From positions 1 through 64,000 of the forward strand of contig JAYKXP010000185.1 of assembly GCA_037176845.1 (NCBI GenBank): DNA of 64,000 bases. Reading direction: 5' to 3'. Of this stretch, positions 1-9,920 are shown one piece after another. The DNA comes from Paramarasmius palmivorus. Its lineage: Eukaryota > Basidiomycota > Agaricomycetes > Agaricales > Marasmiaceae. Each line of letters begins with the position of its first letter. Position 1 is the first letter of the stretch. The notes below the pieces were generated by a model, which saw only the letters and a program-made list of their open reading frames with translations, did not search any database and was not told the origin of the DNA. A program made the translations under genes and the position numbers.

Positions 1-1
1 C

Positions 2-638
2 CCCCCTGCGTTAGGTGCGTTGTCGAGCAAAGGGAAAGGCAAGGCGAAGGCGACCGCAGGAGAGGAGTCGGGCGAGAAGAACGACAAGGAGAAGCAGCCC
101 GTCAAGACGAGGGGAGAGAAGACAACCCTTCCGGGCGAGAAGGGTCTCTGGGCACTGGTGGAGAAGGGCTTGGGTAAGTGCTTTCTGATCCGGGCTCGTA
201 CTTGCTGACTTCTGTCCTTCAGAGTGCGAATCCTGTTCCAAGAAGGGACCCACGTCGCCTTGTTGGGTGCAGGTTCAGAACACGGGTGCGAAACGTCCCA
301 TCACCCAGTGCTCAGCATGTCGCGGCGGACGCGGAGGATGCAGCTTTGCTAAAACCAAGCACGCATCCGCCGAGACCGTCAATGAGGAAACCATGGACAA
401 CGTACGAGAGTGCCTTGCGGAGGTCAAGATGCTCCGTACGGATGTGATGGACAAGATTGACAGGAAGCACCGGTCGGCAAGGGCACGGATGGATCGCATC
501 GAGAAGAAGCTGGATGCTTTACTCCAGCACTTCAAGCTGACCAGCTCGGATGCGGAGGAGGAGGAGGAGGAAGAAGAAGAAGAGGATGAGAAAGAGGAGA
601 AGAGGAAGACGCGTTCGAGTAAGAGGCGCAGGGTGTAG
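2..638 (+). CDS. Antisense Zn2Cys6-like protein of chromovirus A, 5' truncated
   Basis: The frame is open from the window edge, so the true start lies upstream. Exon 1 ends at 173, a 49-nt GT-AG intron covers 174-222, and exon 2 runs 223-638. The exon junction creates a cysteine cluster C-X2-C-X8-C-X15-C-X2-C-X6-C, close to the fungal Zn2Cys6 binuclear cluster but with long loops. A heptad-like charged helix follows (about 390-540), then a run of glutamates and a basic tail ending SKRRRV that could be a nuclear localisation signal. The gene converges on pol of chromovirus A and occupies the same place as the gene at 61711-63401 in chromovirus B. Likely a nuclear DNA-binding or regulatory protein carried by the element. 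The fold and role are inferred; the splice junction and cysteines are read directly. Confidence 0.72.
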
Positions 639-640
639 TT

Positions 641-966
641 CGTCCGGCCTCGTCCTATCTTGTCTTCTTGTTGTATACCTTGTATCACGGACGTCATCAT
701 ATATAGAGAATGCAAGTTGTATCGTGCGAAATAGTACGAAGGAAAAATAAGGATAAGCAAGAAATAAGTGCCTCAGCCAAGTAGAACTTGGAGCTGGGAC
801 GAAAGAACGTTAGCACGAAAGCTCGTATGAGAATCGGCTGAGTGCTCTTCCGTCCTACAGCTATTCATCATAGGCGTGGATATAGCATACAAAGAAGAAC
901 TGTAAAGCAATAAAATTAGTGATAAATAACTATGTGAGGGTATAAAGAAAAACAAGAAAAGCAAGA
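641..966. other. Spacer between convergent accessory gene and pol of chromovirus A
   Basis: AT-rich gap between two convergent stop codons. It holds A-rich tracts that could serve as polyadenylation signals for both transcripts. No reading frame of note. Confidence 0.4.
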
Positions 967-3900
967 TCATTCGGCCGTTACGTAGCCGAATAGGGCTTGA
1001 AGGGTAGCGACATGTTGTTCGAGTGGTCCCGGCTTCGTACGATTGCTGGGCTTGGAATGGAAGTCATTGATAGCTTCGCCCGGGTCAAGGTCTTCAGCAG
1101 AGATCCATTCGAATTCTTCGTCAGTACCTTCGTAGCCGGCCCATCGTACGAGATACCGGAGGCGACACTTATACCTTCTATCCAACTTCGAGTCTAGAAT
1201 CTCAGCAACCTCGTAGTGCGGGTCACCTTCATCGTCGATCTCGACCGGAGGCAGAGGAGGTAGAGTGTGATTGGGTATTTCGGATGGGACAAAGGGTTCG
1301 ATTTGGGAAACGTGGAATACGGGGTGTATGGTGGACATGTAGTCGGGGAGTTTGATAGTGAATGCGTTAGAGCTGGGTTGGGCAAGGATAGTGAAGGGTC
1401 CGAGGTATCGTTCTGCGAGCTTCTTAGTCGGACGAGTAGTCTTGATGTGTTTGGCGAGGACGTAGACTTGTTGTCCAACTTTGAAGTCCGGAGCCGGATT
1501 GCGTTTGGTGTCAGCCGTAGCCTTATAAGCTTCTTGTGCAGCCTTGATCTCTTCGCGCAAGAACTGATGAACCTCATCAAGGTTGGTGACATAGTTCCTG
1601 GCTTTCTCGGATGCGAGGTCGACTTCAGGGTGCACGGTGATGTTCAGGTGATATCCCTTGTTGGCAAAGAAAGGAGATATACCAGTTGAAGCGCTGGGTG
1701 CGTTGTTGTATGCGAACTCGGCCAGAGGAAGGAGTAAATCCCAGTTGTCCTGTTGGTAAGTGCAGTACATACGCAAGTACTGTTCCAGAGTTTGGTTCGT
1801 ACGTTCAGTTTGACCCCGGAGGTGAAGTGAAGCTTCATGTTCAAGGCTTCGCCGAGGCTTCGGCTGAAGGAGGATACGAACTCGGATCCGCGGTCGGAGG
1901 TGACATGATTGGGAACGCCGTGCTTGGCGAAGACGTGGATCACGAAGAGTCGTGCGAGAGTTTCGGAGTCGATTTTCTTAGGGAGAGGAATAAAGATAGC
2001 TTGTTTGGATGCGCGATCAACAACCACAAGGATAGAAGTGTGGCCATTGGAGTCAGGAAGTTGTTCGATGAAGTCTAATGAGATAGAGTCCCAAGGTCGT
2101 ACGGGTACCGGAAGAGGTTTAAGCAGTCCGTACGGACGATGTCGACGAGATTTGTTCCTACCACAGTCGGTGCATGATCGTACGTAGTCTTTCACAAAGT
2201 CTCGGATCCGAGGCCAGGTATAAAGGCGACGGATAACAGCGAGAGTCTTGTTCTGACCGTAGTGCCCGGCAAGGATATGATCGTGGTGTTGCTTGCAGAC
2301 TTGTAGGCGTAAGTCTTTGTGCGAAGGAACGTAAATTCTGCCGTCTAGTCGGAGGAGACCAGAGTCATTGATTGACCAGCGCGGATGATCCTTTTTCGCA
2401 TGCTGCATGCCCGCAACCGCTTCAGGATCGGATGAGAGGGAGTTTCGGATATCGAAGTGGAGCTTTTCAGCGTCCATGATGTAGCTTGCACGGAGGCAGG
2501 GTTCTTCAAGATAGGTAGTGCGAAGGGAAGTGATGAGCTGTTCATTGGTGAAAATGGGTCTGAAGTTCTGAGGATTGACTGCTGCGTAGCCGCTATCCCC
2601 CTCTTTAGGGTAGACGTCCCATCGTCTAGTTAAGGCATCTGGTTTGGCCCCCAGTTTGCCCGGCCGAAAGCGGATTACCATGTTGAAGGCTGAGAGGTAC
2701 TCCGACCACCGTACTTGACGTCGGGTAAGAACCTTGGTAGTAGAGAAGTACTCCAAGTTCTTATGGTCCGTAACGACATCAATCGGATTAGGAGCTCCTT
2801 CGAGGTAGTGACGCCAAGTTTTAAACACTTCGAAGATAGCGAGTAACTCTTTGTCGTGCGTGTCGTAGTTGAGTTCGGCCCCAGTGAGGGTACGGGAGAG
2901 GAATGTGACCGGATGAAGTTCGCCGTTAGGAAGGGTGATGGAAAGAATGGCAGCGATAGCGTAGTCGGATGCGTCAGTTTCGACCGTGATCGGGCGATCA
3001 GGTTCCCAGTGCGTGAGCACCGGAGCTCGGGTGAAAGCTTCCTTAAGGTCTTTGAAGGCCTGCTGAGCTTCGGACGACCAGTTCCATTTGACGTCCTTCC
3101 GGGTGAGTCGGGTAAGAGGAATAGTGATGTCGGAGTAGGCGTAGATGAATCTGCGGTAGAAGTTGCAGAAGCCCAGGAAGGATTGGATGTCTTTGACTTT
3201 ACGAGGAACGGGCCAGTCAGCAATAGCTTGGACCTTGTCTTCAGCCATACGGAAGCCGTCGGGCGAGAGGATGTAGCCGAGGAACTCGCATTCGGATACG
3301 TGGAACTCGCACTTCTTCGGATTACAGAATAAGCCGTGCTTCTGCAAACGCCGTAGGACTTCTTTGACGTGCTTCTCGTGCTCGTCCATGTTCTCGGAGT
3401 AGATGAGAATGTCGTCTAGGTAGACAACAACACAGACATCGAGCATGTCAGCGAAGATAGAGTTGACGAACCGCTGGAAAGCAGCAGGAGCGTTCGTGAG
3501 TCCTTCGGGTATGACGTTCCATTGGTAGGATCCGTATTGGGTGCGGAATGCGGTTTTCCACTCGTCGCCGTCTGCGATTCGTACGAGATGGTACGCATGG
3601 CGAAGATCGAGCTTGGTGTAGACGCTAGCCTTACTCGGGGCATCGAGCAGGTCGGAAATAAGGGGAAGTGGATAACGGTCCTTCTTGGTGATCTTGTTCA
3701 AACCTCTAAAGTCCACGCAAAGGCGTAGTGCGCCAGACTTCTTCTTGACGAAGAGCACTGGTGCGCCAAAGGGCGAACCGGATGAGGTGATGAAACCACT
3801 GCGAAGGTTCTCGTCCAAGAACTCCCGAAGAGCTTTAAGCTCTGCCTCCGAAAGAGGGTAGACACGGCCGAGAGGCGGTTCAGTGCCTTCCTCGAGTTCG

Positions 3901-4828
3901 ATCTTCAGATCGTACTCTCGGTGCGGAGCAAGCTTCCAGGACAGATCCTCGTTGAAGACGGATGCGAACTCGTGATAAGGAGGTGGAATAGCAGACATAT
4001 CAACCGGCTCAATGTCGCTAGATTTGGCGGCTAAGCTCGGCTCCGAAGGATCCTGGGCCCAGAGGGTATACTGCTGGGAGCCAGGCTCATTGCAGGCACG
4101 GAGGAAAGCTCCGGCCGAAACAAGAGTGATAGGAGCAGGAGCAGCGCGAGTTTCGGGAAGAGTGTAGACGGGTTCGTACGGCCAGGAAGGCTTATGTGGC
4201 TTTCTCGTCCGAGGAGGAGTCGAACGATCTGGCAAAGCGGAGGTGGACGAATCTGACGAGGAGTTGGATGCGGCCGAAGCAGGTCGCGGAACTGCAGAAG
4301 GAGAAGCTGCGTCGTGGTGCCGGAATGTGATACTGCCATCAGCCCAGTTAATCAACGGATTGTGGTGGGTGAGCCAGTTGTATCCTAGTACTACGTTGCA
4401 GTCGGAATCTAGTCGGGTGACGTAGAAGTCGAGGTAAAAGAGATCTCCGGAGCCGAAACGGATAGGAAGAGTGACCATCTCAGTGATAAGCGTACCGTTT
4501 GAACCGTCTAGGAGTTTGAGTCGCACGGGAGGTATCTGCTCTGTGGGAATAGAGTATTTACGGACGTAGTCACTATCTATGAAACAGTGGGAGGATCCGG
4601 AATCTACGAGAGCAAGCAAATGTAGGAGTAGGGTTTGGAAAGGGGAAGAACAAGAAGTAGAAGGTTTGGATGCGGACAATGTATCTAAAGCAATATTACA
4701 AGACAAGGGAACGCGTAAAGACTGGCTAGAGAGAGCGGCTGCATTGAGAGTGACTTCGTGGTAGACACCAGAAGGCTCAACGCAACTCCGAGCTGGTGTC
4801 GAATCGTCGGAGCCGCGCTCTAATTTTT
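967..4828 (-). pseudogene. pol: Chromovirus A Pol: protease, RT, RNase H, integrase, chromodomain
   Basis: Pol polyprotein of a Ty3/gypsy chromovirus. Going down the minus strand: aspartic protease DSGSSHC (near 4605), reverse transcriptase with YLDD at 3411-3422, RNase H (about 2950-2700), an HHCC zinc-binding integrase N-terminus (about 2300-2150), DDE core including TSDRG (near 1900), and a chromodomain (about 1200-1010) with the RYLVRWAGYEG signature. The frame breaks near 1820. Compared with the homologous pol at 58085-61504, about 19 nt are missing there, removing the residues just before the third catalytic residue (the E of GQTE) and shifting the rest into another frame (1776-967). 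Otherwise the frame is open, so the copy is young but inactive unless the deletion is an assembly error. Pol lies in the -1 frame relative to Gag. Confidence 0.93.
4820..4828 (-). other. Probable -1 frameshift site between Gag and Pol of chromovirus A
   Basis: The gag stop codon TAG (4820-4822) directly follows a run of five A residues and a T on the minus strand. The -1 frame is open across this point and continues without a stop into the protease. This fits Gag-Pol made by -1 slippage on the A run. The site is not a textbook X XXY YYZ heptamer, so the mechanism is inferred. Confidence 0.45.
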
Positions 4829-6601
4829 CGATTCGGGCGAGGACTCGTCCTTCTCGACAGTAGCAGCGCGACCAGAGGCCTTTTTCGCGTCTCGGGCCTT
4901 CTTCTTAGCGCAGTCGTTGATGTTGTGCTTATCACCGCAGAACATGCAAAGACCGTTGTCCTTGCGGCGTTTTCGTTCCTCGTCCGTGAGTCGGCCGTTC
5001 TGGAGTTTGCCTTCAAGCCACGAAGGAAGTGACTTCGACTGATTGCCGGACCCGGACTTGGATGAGGAAGAGGAAGAAGAGGAAGAAGATGATCCGGAAG
5101 GCTTGGATGAGGAAGAGCCGGAGGAGGTGCCAGAGCCACCGCCCGAAGACGAGCTCTTGCCTTTACCGGAATCCAAACTGGTGCCAGACTTTGAACCGGA
5201 AGTCTGGGCAGTCCCTTTCACTCGTCCCTTCTCGCCCAGGCGAGCCCAGTGACGGTTATCCATAGTACGAGTGAGGGAGCGGAGTGCGACGAATGTATCA
5301 GGCCTACCGGCTTTCGTAACATCGTCCTTGAGTCGGTCGGGAAGACCGCGGTAGTACTGGAAGGTGTATGCGTTTTCGCCCCAGTCGAGTTCGGCGATGG
5401 TATCCTGGAACTTCAGGTCGTAGCTACGGATGCGGTCGAATTCGCCCATCTTGAGGGTGCAGAGGATCTCCTCGCACTCCTCTCGTACGTTCTGAGGACC
5501 GAAGTTGTCGATGAGTTCCTCCAAAAAAGCGGACCAGCTGCCCATCCAGAGTGGCCGATCGCCTAGGCGATGTCCGAGGATATCGTGCTGAAACCACTTG
5601 GCAGCGTTGTCACGGAGGAAGGATAGTGCGAAACGGATTTTGGCAGGAGAGTCGTAGAAGATATCCGGCCGATCGTTAAAGTGGAGAGTGAGGGACGCAC
5701 ACCAGGGTTTGAGTTGTTTGGGGTTACTACCGTCGAAGGTATCGGGATCCTTGAGTTTGGACTTAGCGCGAGGCTTGTCCCGAGGAGCGCTCATGACGCG
5801 CGCCGTGAGGGCGGTGAGCAACCTAGTAATGTCAGCGAAGGTGTCGAAGTGATCATCGTCCTCAGGAGGATCCCTCGGTGGACTCGGACCACCAGGAGGA
5901 GGACCAGGAGGAGGTGGACCACCAGGAGGACCCCCGCTGCCACCGCCAGGATCGCTCCCGTCATCATCGTCGCCAGAACCGTCTCCATCATCACCCGGAG
6001 GTAAATCAGGGTTCTGTCCTTGGGGTAAGTCTGTTGCTTCGCCCTCGTCTCCGGCGGCATTGTCGTTCCCACTGCCCGCCTCACCTGAGACGTTCTGATG
6101 AGTAACTCCGCCAGCTGCACCAGAGCCTTCTCCGTGCCCGCTTCGCCTCCTGGGTTCCGGTGTACGAGGCCCGGAAGCACTCGTTCCCGCAGGAGAGACT
6201 AAGGGAGCAGGAGGATTAGAGGATAGGGAATAATGATTAACAGAGTCAGCCGACAAATACGATTGTCGCTTGCGGCGTGAAGTAGATTGTAGGAGGTGGG
6301 CTGTAATGGAGCCTTCCTCGAGGATGCGTTGGAGGTCTGCCTCGGTCTGAGGCTCCTCAGGCAACTCGTTACAGAGTGAGTCGATAATGAGGTCGCCCTG
6401 CGTTACGAAGGTATTAGCTTTGCGTGCAGCTCGCGTGACCTTTCCGATTGCAGCAGGGATGCCTTGAGCTCGGCGATTAGCTCGGTCGTCGCGCGAGGTT
6501 GACTTGTGGGATGTGGGTTTCATGGTGAGAGTAGTAACAGGGATTTCGTTGCGATATTTGAAGTCGACGTGTGGACGATAGTTGAAGTTGGTATGGGACA
6601 T
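4820..6601 (-). CDS. gag: Chromovirus A Gag
   Basis: Capsid and nucleocapsid polyprotein, 593 residues from the ATG at 6601 (MSHTNF). I chose this start because it is the first ATG after the LTR, 27 nt from its edge, the same spacing as in chromovirus B. Order: basic N-terminus with RDDRANRR, an acidic then proline/glycine-rich linker (about 6150-5880), the retrotransposon capsid domain (about 5770-5270, with [12 protein letters not shown] and WFQHDILG), a serine/glycine-rich stretch (about 5180-5050), and a zinc knuckle [13 protein letters not shown] (C-X2-C-X3-H-X4-C) near 4940. The frame is intact. A degenerate copy of the same Gag lies at 35184-36720. Confidence 0.92.
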   Translation of the reverse strand: MSHTNFNYRPHVDFKYRNEIPVTTLTMKPTSHKSTSRDDRANRRAQGIPAAIGKVTRAARKANTFVTQGDLIIDSLCNELPEEPQTEADLQRILEEGSITAHLLQSTSRRKRQSYLSADSVNHYSLSSNPPAPLVSPAGTSASGPRTPEPRRRSGHGEGSGAAGGVTHQNVSGEAGSGNDNAAGDEGEATDLPQGQNPDLPPGDDGDGSGDDDDGSDPGGGSGGPPGGPPPPGPPPGGPSPPRDPPEDDDHFDTFADITRLLTALTARVMSAPRDKPRAKSKLKDPDTFDGSNPKQLKPWCASLTLHFNDRPDIFYDSPAKIRFALSFLRDNAAKWFQHDILGHRLGDRPLWMGSWSAFLEELIDNFGPQNVREECEEILCTLKMGEFDRIRSYDLKFQDTIAELDWGENAYTFQYYRGLPDRLKDDVTKAGRPDTFVALRSLTRTMDNRHWARLGEKGRVKGTAQTSGSKSGTSLDSGKGKSSSSGGGSGTSSGSSSSKPSGSSSSSSSSSSSKSGSGNQSKSLPSWLEGKLQNGRLTDEERKRRKDNGLCMFCGDKHNINDCAKKKARDAKKASGRAATVEKDESSPESKN

Positions 6602-6628
6602 AGAGCAACAGTTCGAAGTAGAAAATAC
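6602..6628 (-). promoter_or_regulatory. Self-priming site (PBS) of chromovirus A
   Basis: The minus strand after the LTR reads GTATTTTCTACTTCGAAC. It has no complement to a tRNA 3' end (no TGG). Its first part is the reverse complement of AAGTAGAAAAT in the LTR (6878-6888), which lies 26-33 nt past the TATA box (6914-6921), where transcription should start. That is the arrangement of Tf1/sushi-type self-primed retrotransposons. Chromovirus B shows the same logic with a different sequence. Confidence 0.6.
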
Positions 6629-7150
6629 TGTTAGGACTGTGCAAGAAAGAGACAAGAGAGCACGGCCGACGACGGACGGAACGTCGTACGAGGAGAAGAC
6701 CGTGCGAAGAGAGTTATTGCTGAAGCTATCGGCAACAGCACTGATGCACTATGCAGGATGAGAGCGTATGAGGGAGATGCCTCGTACGGAGAGCAAGAGA
6801 TAGAGACGGCAGAGACCAAGTGTCTCGGCCGTAGAGCAAGAGGATGATAGAGATGAGAGTAGCAGAGAACAACGTTAATTTTCTACTTGAGTTACTCGGT
6901 ATAATACATCTAGTTTATATACTATGGATATACGCGGGCGCGTGGGTATCATGTGTAGTCCATGAGGTATATGTGTCAAGAAGGCGCAAGCAAGAAACGG
7001 ATATTAATAGCAACGTGGAACATGATAGCGAGATGAAACGGAGATGAAGATGTTGAGCTGAGTACGACGTACGAAGCGTATGAGGTCGGATGAGAGGATG
7101 AGTTGGACTTTGTCGGATGAGATCTCGCCCGAAGTCGTACGGATGTAACA
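6629..7150 (-). repeat. 5' LTR of chromovirus A
   Basis: A 522-bp block bounded by TGTTA and TAACA on the plus strand, lying directly upstream of Gag. The minus strand has a TATATAAA box at 6921-6914. It carries four CGTACG palindromes (6685, 6783, 7068, 7136). The partner LTR is outside the window, so the outer boundary rests on the terminal inverted repeat only. The 5 bp beyond the edge are CAACA. Confidence 0.72.
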
Positions 7151-7289
7151 CAACACTACAAACTTGAACTCTCCGAACCTTGAACCAAAGATGACCTGAA
7201 CCTTTACCAATACCAAACCCTGAGACCAACTCCGAGACCGACCAAACAAGACTGACTCGACCGACCTGACCGATTGACCTGACCGATTA

Positions 7290-8162
7290 ATGGCGAAAGA
7301 CGAGAACATTTGCTGGCTCCAGGGAGAGGAGAATTACCCTGCTTGGGCTCTACGAACAAAGGTGGCTGCAAAGGCTCAGGGACTCCTGGAAATGTTAGAA
7401 GGGACGGATGTAGAGCTGACGACCGGGAAGAATGGCAAGGCATGGAAGGGTTGGCGTGATTGGAGAAATGCAATGACAGATCTCCTTTTTAGGCAGCTTG
7501 AGGATGCTGTTCTCGGCCATGTGAACGACTATATTGATGATCCTGCTGGACCATGGGCACATTTGGCTGTAGTCTTTGGAGATGCCGGTGTGGGAGGTGC
7601 TGTGCGAGCCTGGAGGAGATTCTCTGGGATTAGGTTCATGGGATGGGATGACAAGCTTGTTGACGTGATGGGTAGAGTTAGGACTGCTGCCGACGAACTG
7701 GAGTGTATCCATGGCGACTGCCCTTCTGATAACCAGATCATCGCAACAATGCTCAGTGCCTGCACAAATCACCCAGAATTCAAATCAACTGTCATATCGT
7801 TGGAATCTTCAAAGGAGTCGTTGACTGTTGATGATGTGGAATTGCGTCTTATTCAGGTGGAGAAGGATTTTAAAGAGACAACCCGTACTATTGCTGGATT
7901 TGGTGGGATAGGCTGTGCTTTGAATGATGGCTGAGTTGATGCATTGATGGCAGGGGAGCGACTTAAATGCTTGAACTGTGGAAGACTCAATCACACTGTG
8001 GAGAATTGTTTTCAGCCAGGAGGAGCAAAGGAAGGGCAGATTCCAGACTGGTATGTGAGGTTGCGGCAAGGGGGTAGTGGAGTGACTCCAGCTGCTAATG
8101 TAGCATTGGTATTATCTTTGGATGGGGCATCAGTAGGACCAGGACATTTTTATGTGATGTGA
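7290..8162 (+). pseudogene. Copia-type Gag, gag-only element remnant
   Basis: An ORF from ATG 7290 resembles a Ty1/copia Gag: an N-terminal WLQGEENYPAW start, a helical UBN2-like capsid region, then a zinc knuckle CLNCGRLNHTVENC (C-X2-C-X4-H-X4-C) near 7970-8010. A single in-frame TGA at 7932-7934 separates capsid and knuckle. Nothing resembling protease, integrase or RT follows. The frame ends at 8162, and about 80 nt later comes a purine tract and an LTR-like start. It reads as a non-autonomous gag-only copia element. Its 5' LTR is missing, presumably cut away when chromovirus A inserted at 7150. Confidence 0.7.
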
Positions 8163-8237
8163 GGGGGGCCAGGGGGAGTAAAGATATGGGGGAGTTTAAG
8201 ATTTCTTATTTGTTCATTATTTCTTACGTCCTTGTCT

Positions 8238-8407
8238 GTGGGGGAGTGTTGAGGAAAGACATCCTCAGATGTCCATACCCGGACCCCTAACTATTTTCCT
8301 ATATTTGATATCTTATTTTACCTATAAAATACCTATGATACAGAAATACAAATTGATACTTCTTGACCCTAAACCTCTACCTGTAACAAACGTTCATCCA
8401 GATGTCT
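8238..8407 (+). repeat. Polypurine tract and start of a copia-like 3' LTR
   Basis: GTGGGGGAG (8238-8246) is followed by TGTTGAGGAAAGACATC at 8247, the classical PPT-LTR junction; the intact copia element here has GAAGGGGAG then TGTTAGAA. I cannot find the LTR end; an inverted-repeat element begins near 8408 and may truncate it. Confidence 0.5.
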
Positions 8408-8604
8408 ACACCACTGACAGGCATTTATGCTTGACATCTAAGTATTACTTTATGCGTGGACAAGCTGTGTTGCTGATGTAACACATACGTGGCCATCTGC
8501 CTGGGATGTCTTCTCGGCATTTATGTTAGCTCTGCGTCCTACGTACTTGGCAAGTAAGTTTTGCTAAGCGAGCAGACCGTAAGAATATATACCAGGATAA
8601 TGAG

Positions 8605-8700
8605 GTGTCACGAAAAAGGATCGAACCACTAACCTAGCCCACCTGACACATCGGCTTGAGCGGATACCCACACTAGTTACCACTACACCATGAATTAGCT
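8605..8700 (-). repeat. tRNA-derived SINE head, minus strand
   Basis: The minus strand has an A box-like TGGTGTAGTGG (8690-8680) and a B box GGTTCGATCC (8628-8619), about 52 nt apart, a spacing seen only in tRNAs with a long variable arm. No acceptor stem or CCA-compatible end is convincing, so it looks like a polymerase III promoter of a SINE rather than a working tRNA gene. Confidence 0.45.
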
Positions 8701-8939
8701 GTTAAGATGGACGGCAACAACAAATATATACCCTCAATTCAATGCCTTGGATGTATTATGTTTAGGTATCTACAGCAGAAATGTCTGGTATGCATGATGG
8801 TTAGCTGAATTTATTGCTTAAAAGCTATGTCTAGGTACATTCAATAAAGGAGTGGCATCACACTTGCCCCGGGCCATCTACCTGAGCAAAGACAGTGGGA
8901 GATGACGCTATATTGCAGGCGTCCTTGTACTTTTCCAAT

Positions 8940-9035
8940 TCCCTTGTAGTGGAGTGGTACATCTCCTCTGAGATGTACAGTACCTACGAAGTAATCTAAT
9001 CGCCAGGTTAACAGTTCAATCCTTTTGTGTTACAA
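8940..9035 (+). repeat. Second tRNA-derived SINE head, plus strand
   Basis: TAGTGGAGTGG (8947-8957) and AGTTCAATCC (9013-9022) mirror the A and B boxes of the unit at 8605-8700, and the sequence after the B box is alike in both (CCTTTT-GTG-TACA). The two units face each other head to head inside the same inverted repeat. Confidence 0.38.
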
Positions 9036-9479
9036 ATTACTTTTTGCATTTATATTTGCTTCCCGTAGTTTCTTACGTACAGGCGTCTATTCTACGTACT
9101 TGCCAGGTATGTGCCAAGTCTCGCTCATATCAGTCACATGCCCTCCCCAATTATAAAGCAAGACTTACGTCCCAGGCATAAATGCCTGTCCGCGGTGTAG
9201 TTAGACAGGTTTTTCCACTGGGCTGTTGGCCCATTTGTGACGTTACATGGTGATATTCAAGTTGCATGTGATCATCTGAGTCCCTGCCTGCTCCCATTCC
9301 TTATTCTCCCTATCACTCTACAGCCTCATTCTACACAGTCAAACATATGTCAAGTCCAAACGATTCTGCATCAGTACAGATAGTAATAACCACCCTCACC
9401 TGACACTGTGTACCAGATACAGATCACTAGTGCCCTGTAACACCATGACACCTGCCTTAGATGAGTAGAGCAAACCTAC

Positions 9480-9920
9480 CTTGATGTCTAGCTAGACCGT
9501 CATTCCCGGACTACATCACTGAAGTTGGTTGCGTTGATCACTGACTGTAGAAATCTGCCTTGAAGTCTAGCTAGACCATCCTTACCAGATTACATCACTG
9601 AGAGTTGGATTGTGATGATCTCCAATTGTAGAAACCTGCATTCATGTCTAGCTAGATTGTTCTTTCTAGATATCAATGAGCTGATTGTGATGAGCAGAAC
9701 ACACCCACGTTGATGTCTAACTAGATGCCCTTTCCCGCAGAATGACATCATGAGGTTGGTAAATCCCACTTGAAGCTGTCATCAGTTCCTTTCTTCATCG
9801 ATATCCAATATCTCATGTCTAGCTAGACTGTCCTTTCCAGCTGACATCAACAAGCTGATTGCGATATCACAGGCAGAACGCACCCGTGTTGATGTCGAAC
9901 TAGACGCCTTTTGCCACCTG
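9480..9920. repeat. Degenerate tandem repeat around the palindrome TCTAGCTAGA
   Basis: TCTAGCTAGA or a one-to-two base variant occurs at 9487, 9566, 9647, 9716, 9818 and 9895, each in the context TGATGT-TCTAGCTAGA-C followed by a CTTTCC-like and ATCA-rich stretch. Spacing is 69-102 nt. More copies lie singly or in pairs at about 11954, 12112, 12993 and 13069. No coding potential. Confidence 0.6.

Larger units (their letters stand above)
8408..9205. repeat. Inverted-repeat element of about 0.8 kb enclosing two tRNA-like units
   Basis: The motif GACAGGCATTTATGC with flanking GTCTA-CACC near 8400-8430 recurs in reverse complement near 9180-9205, with imperfect pairing for about 40 nt further inward (TAAGT and CTTTAT stretches). 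The interior also holds diverged inverted copies of a TACGTACTTG motif (8540 and 9090). No ORF. Could be a MITE or two SINEs in inverted orientation; I found no clear target duplication. Confidence 0.4.

Noticed and set aside
550..750. Arg/Lys-rich plus-strand frame
   Set aside because: Out-of-frame reading of the glutamate run of the real accessory gene.
275..760. 161-codon minus-strand frame with polyserine
   Set aside because: Shadow of the acidic repeat; the plus strand explains the sequence with a splice and zinc cluster.
8605..8700. Functional tRNA gene
   Set aside because: A and B boxes exist but no convincing acceptor stem or anticodon arm; treated as a SINE head.
9480..9920. CRISPR-like array
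   Set aside because: Repeat unit is a short palindrome with drifting, unequal spacers in a fungal genome; no cas genes.
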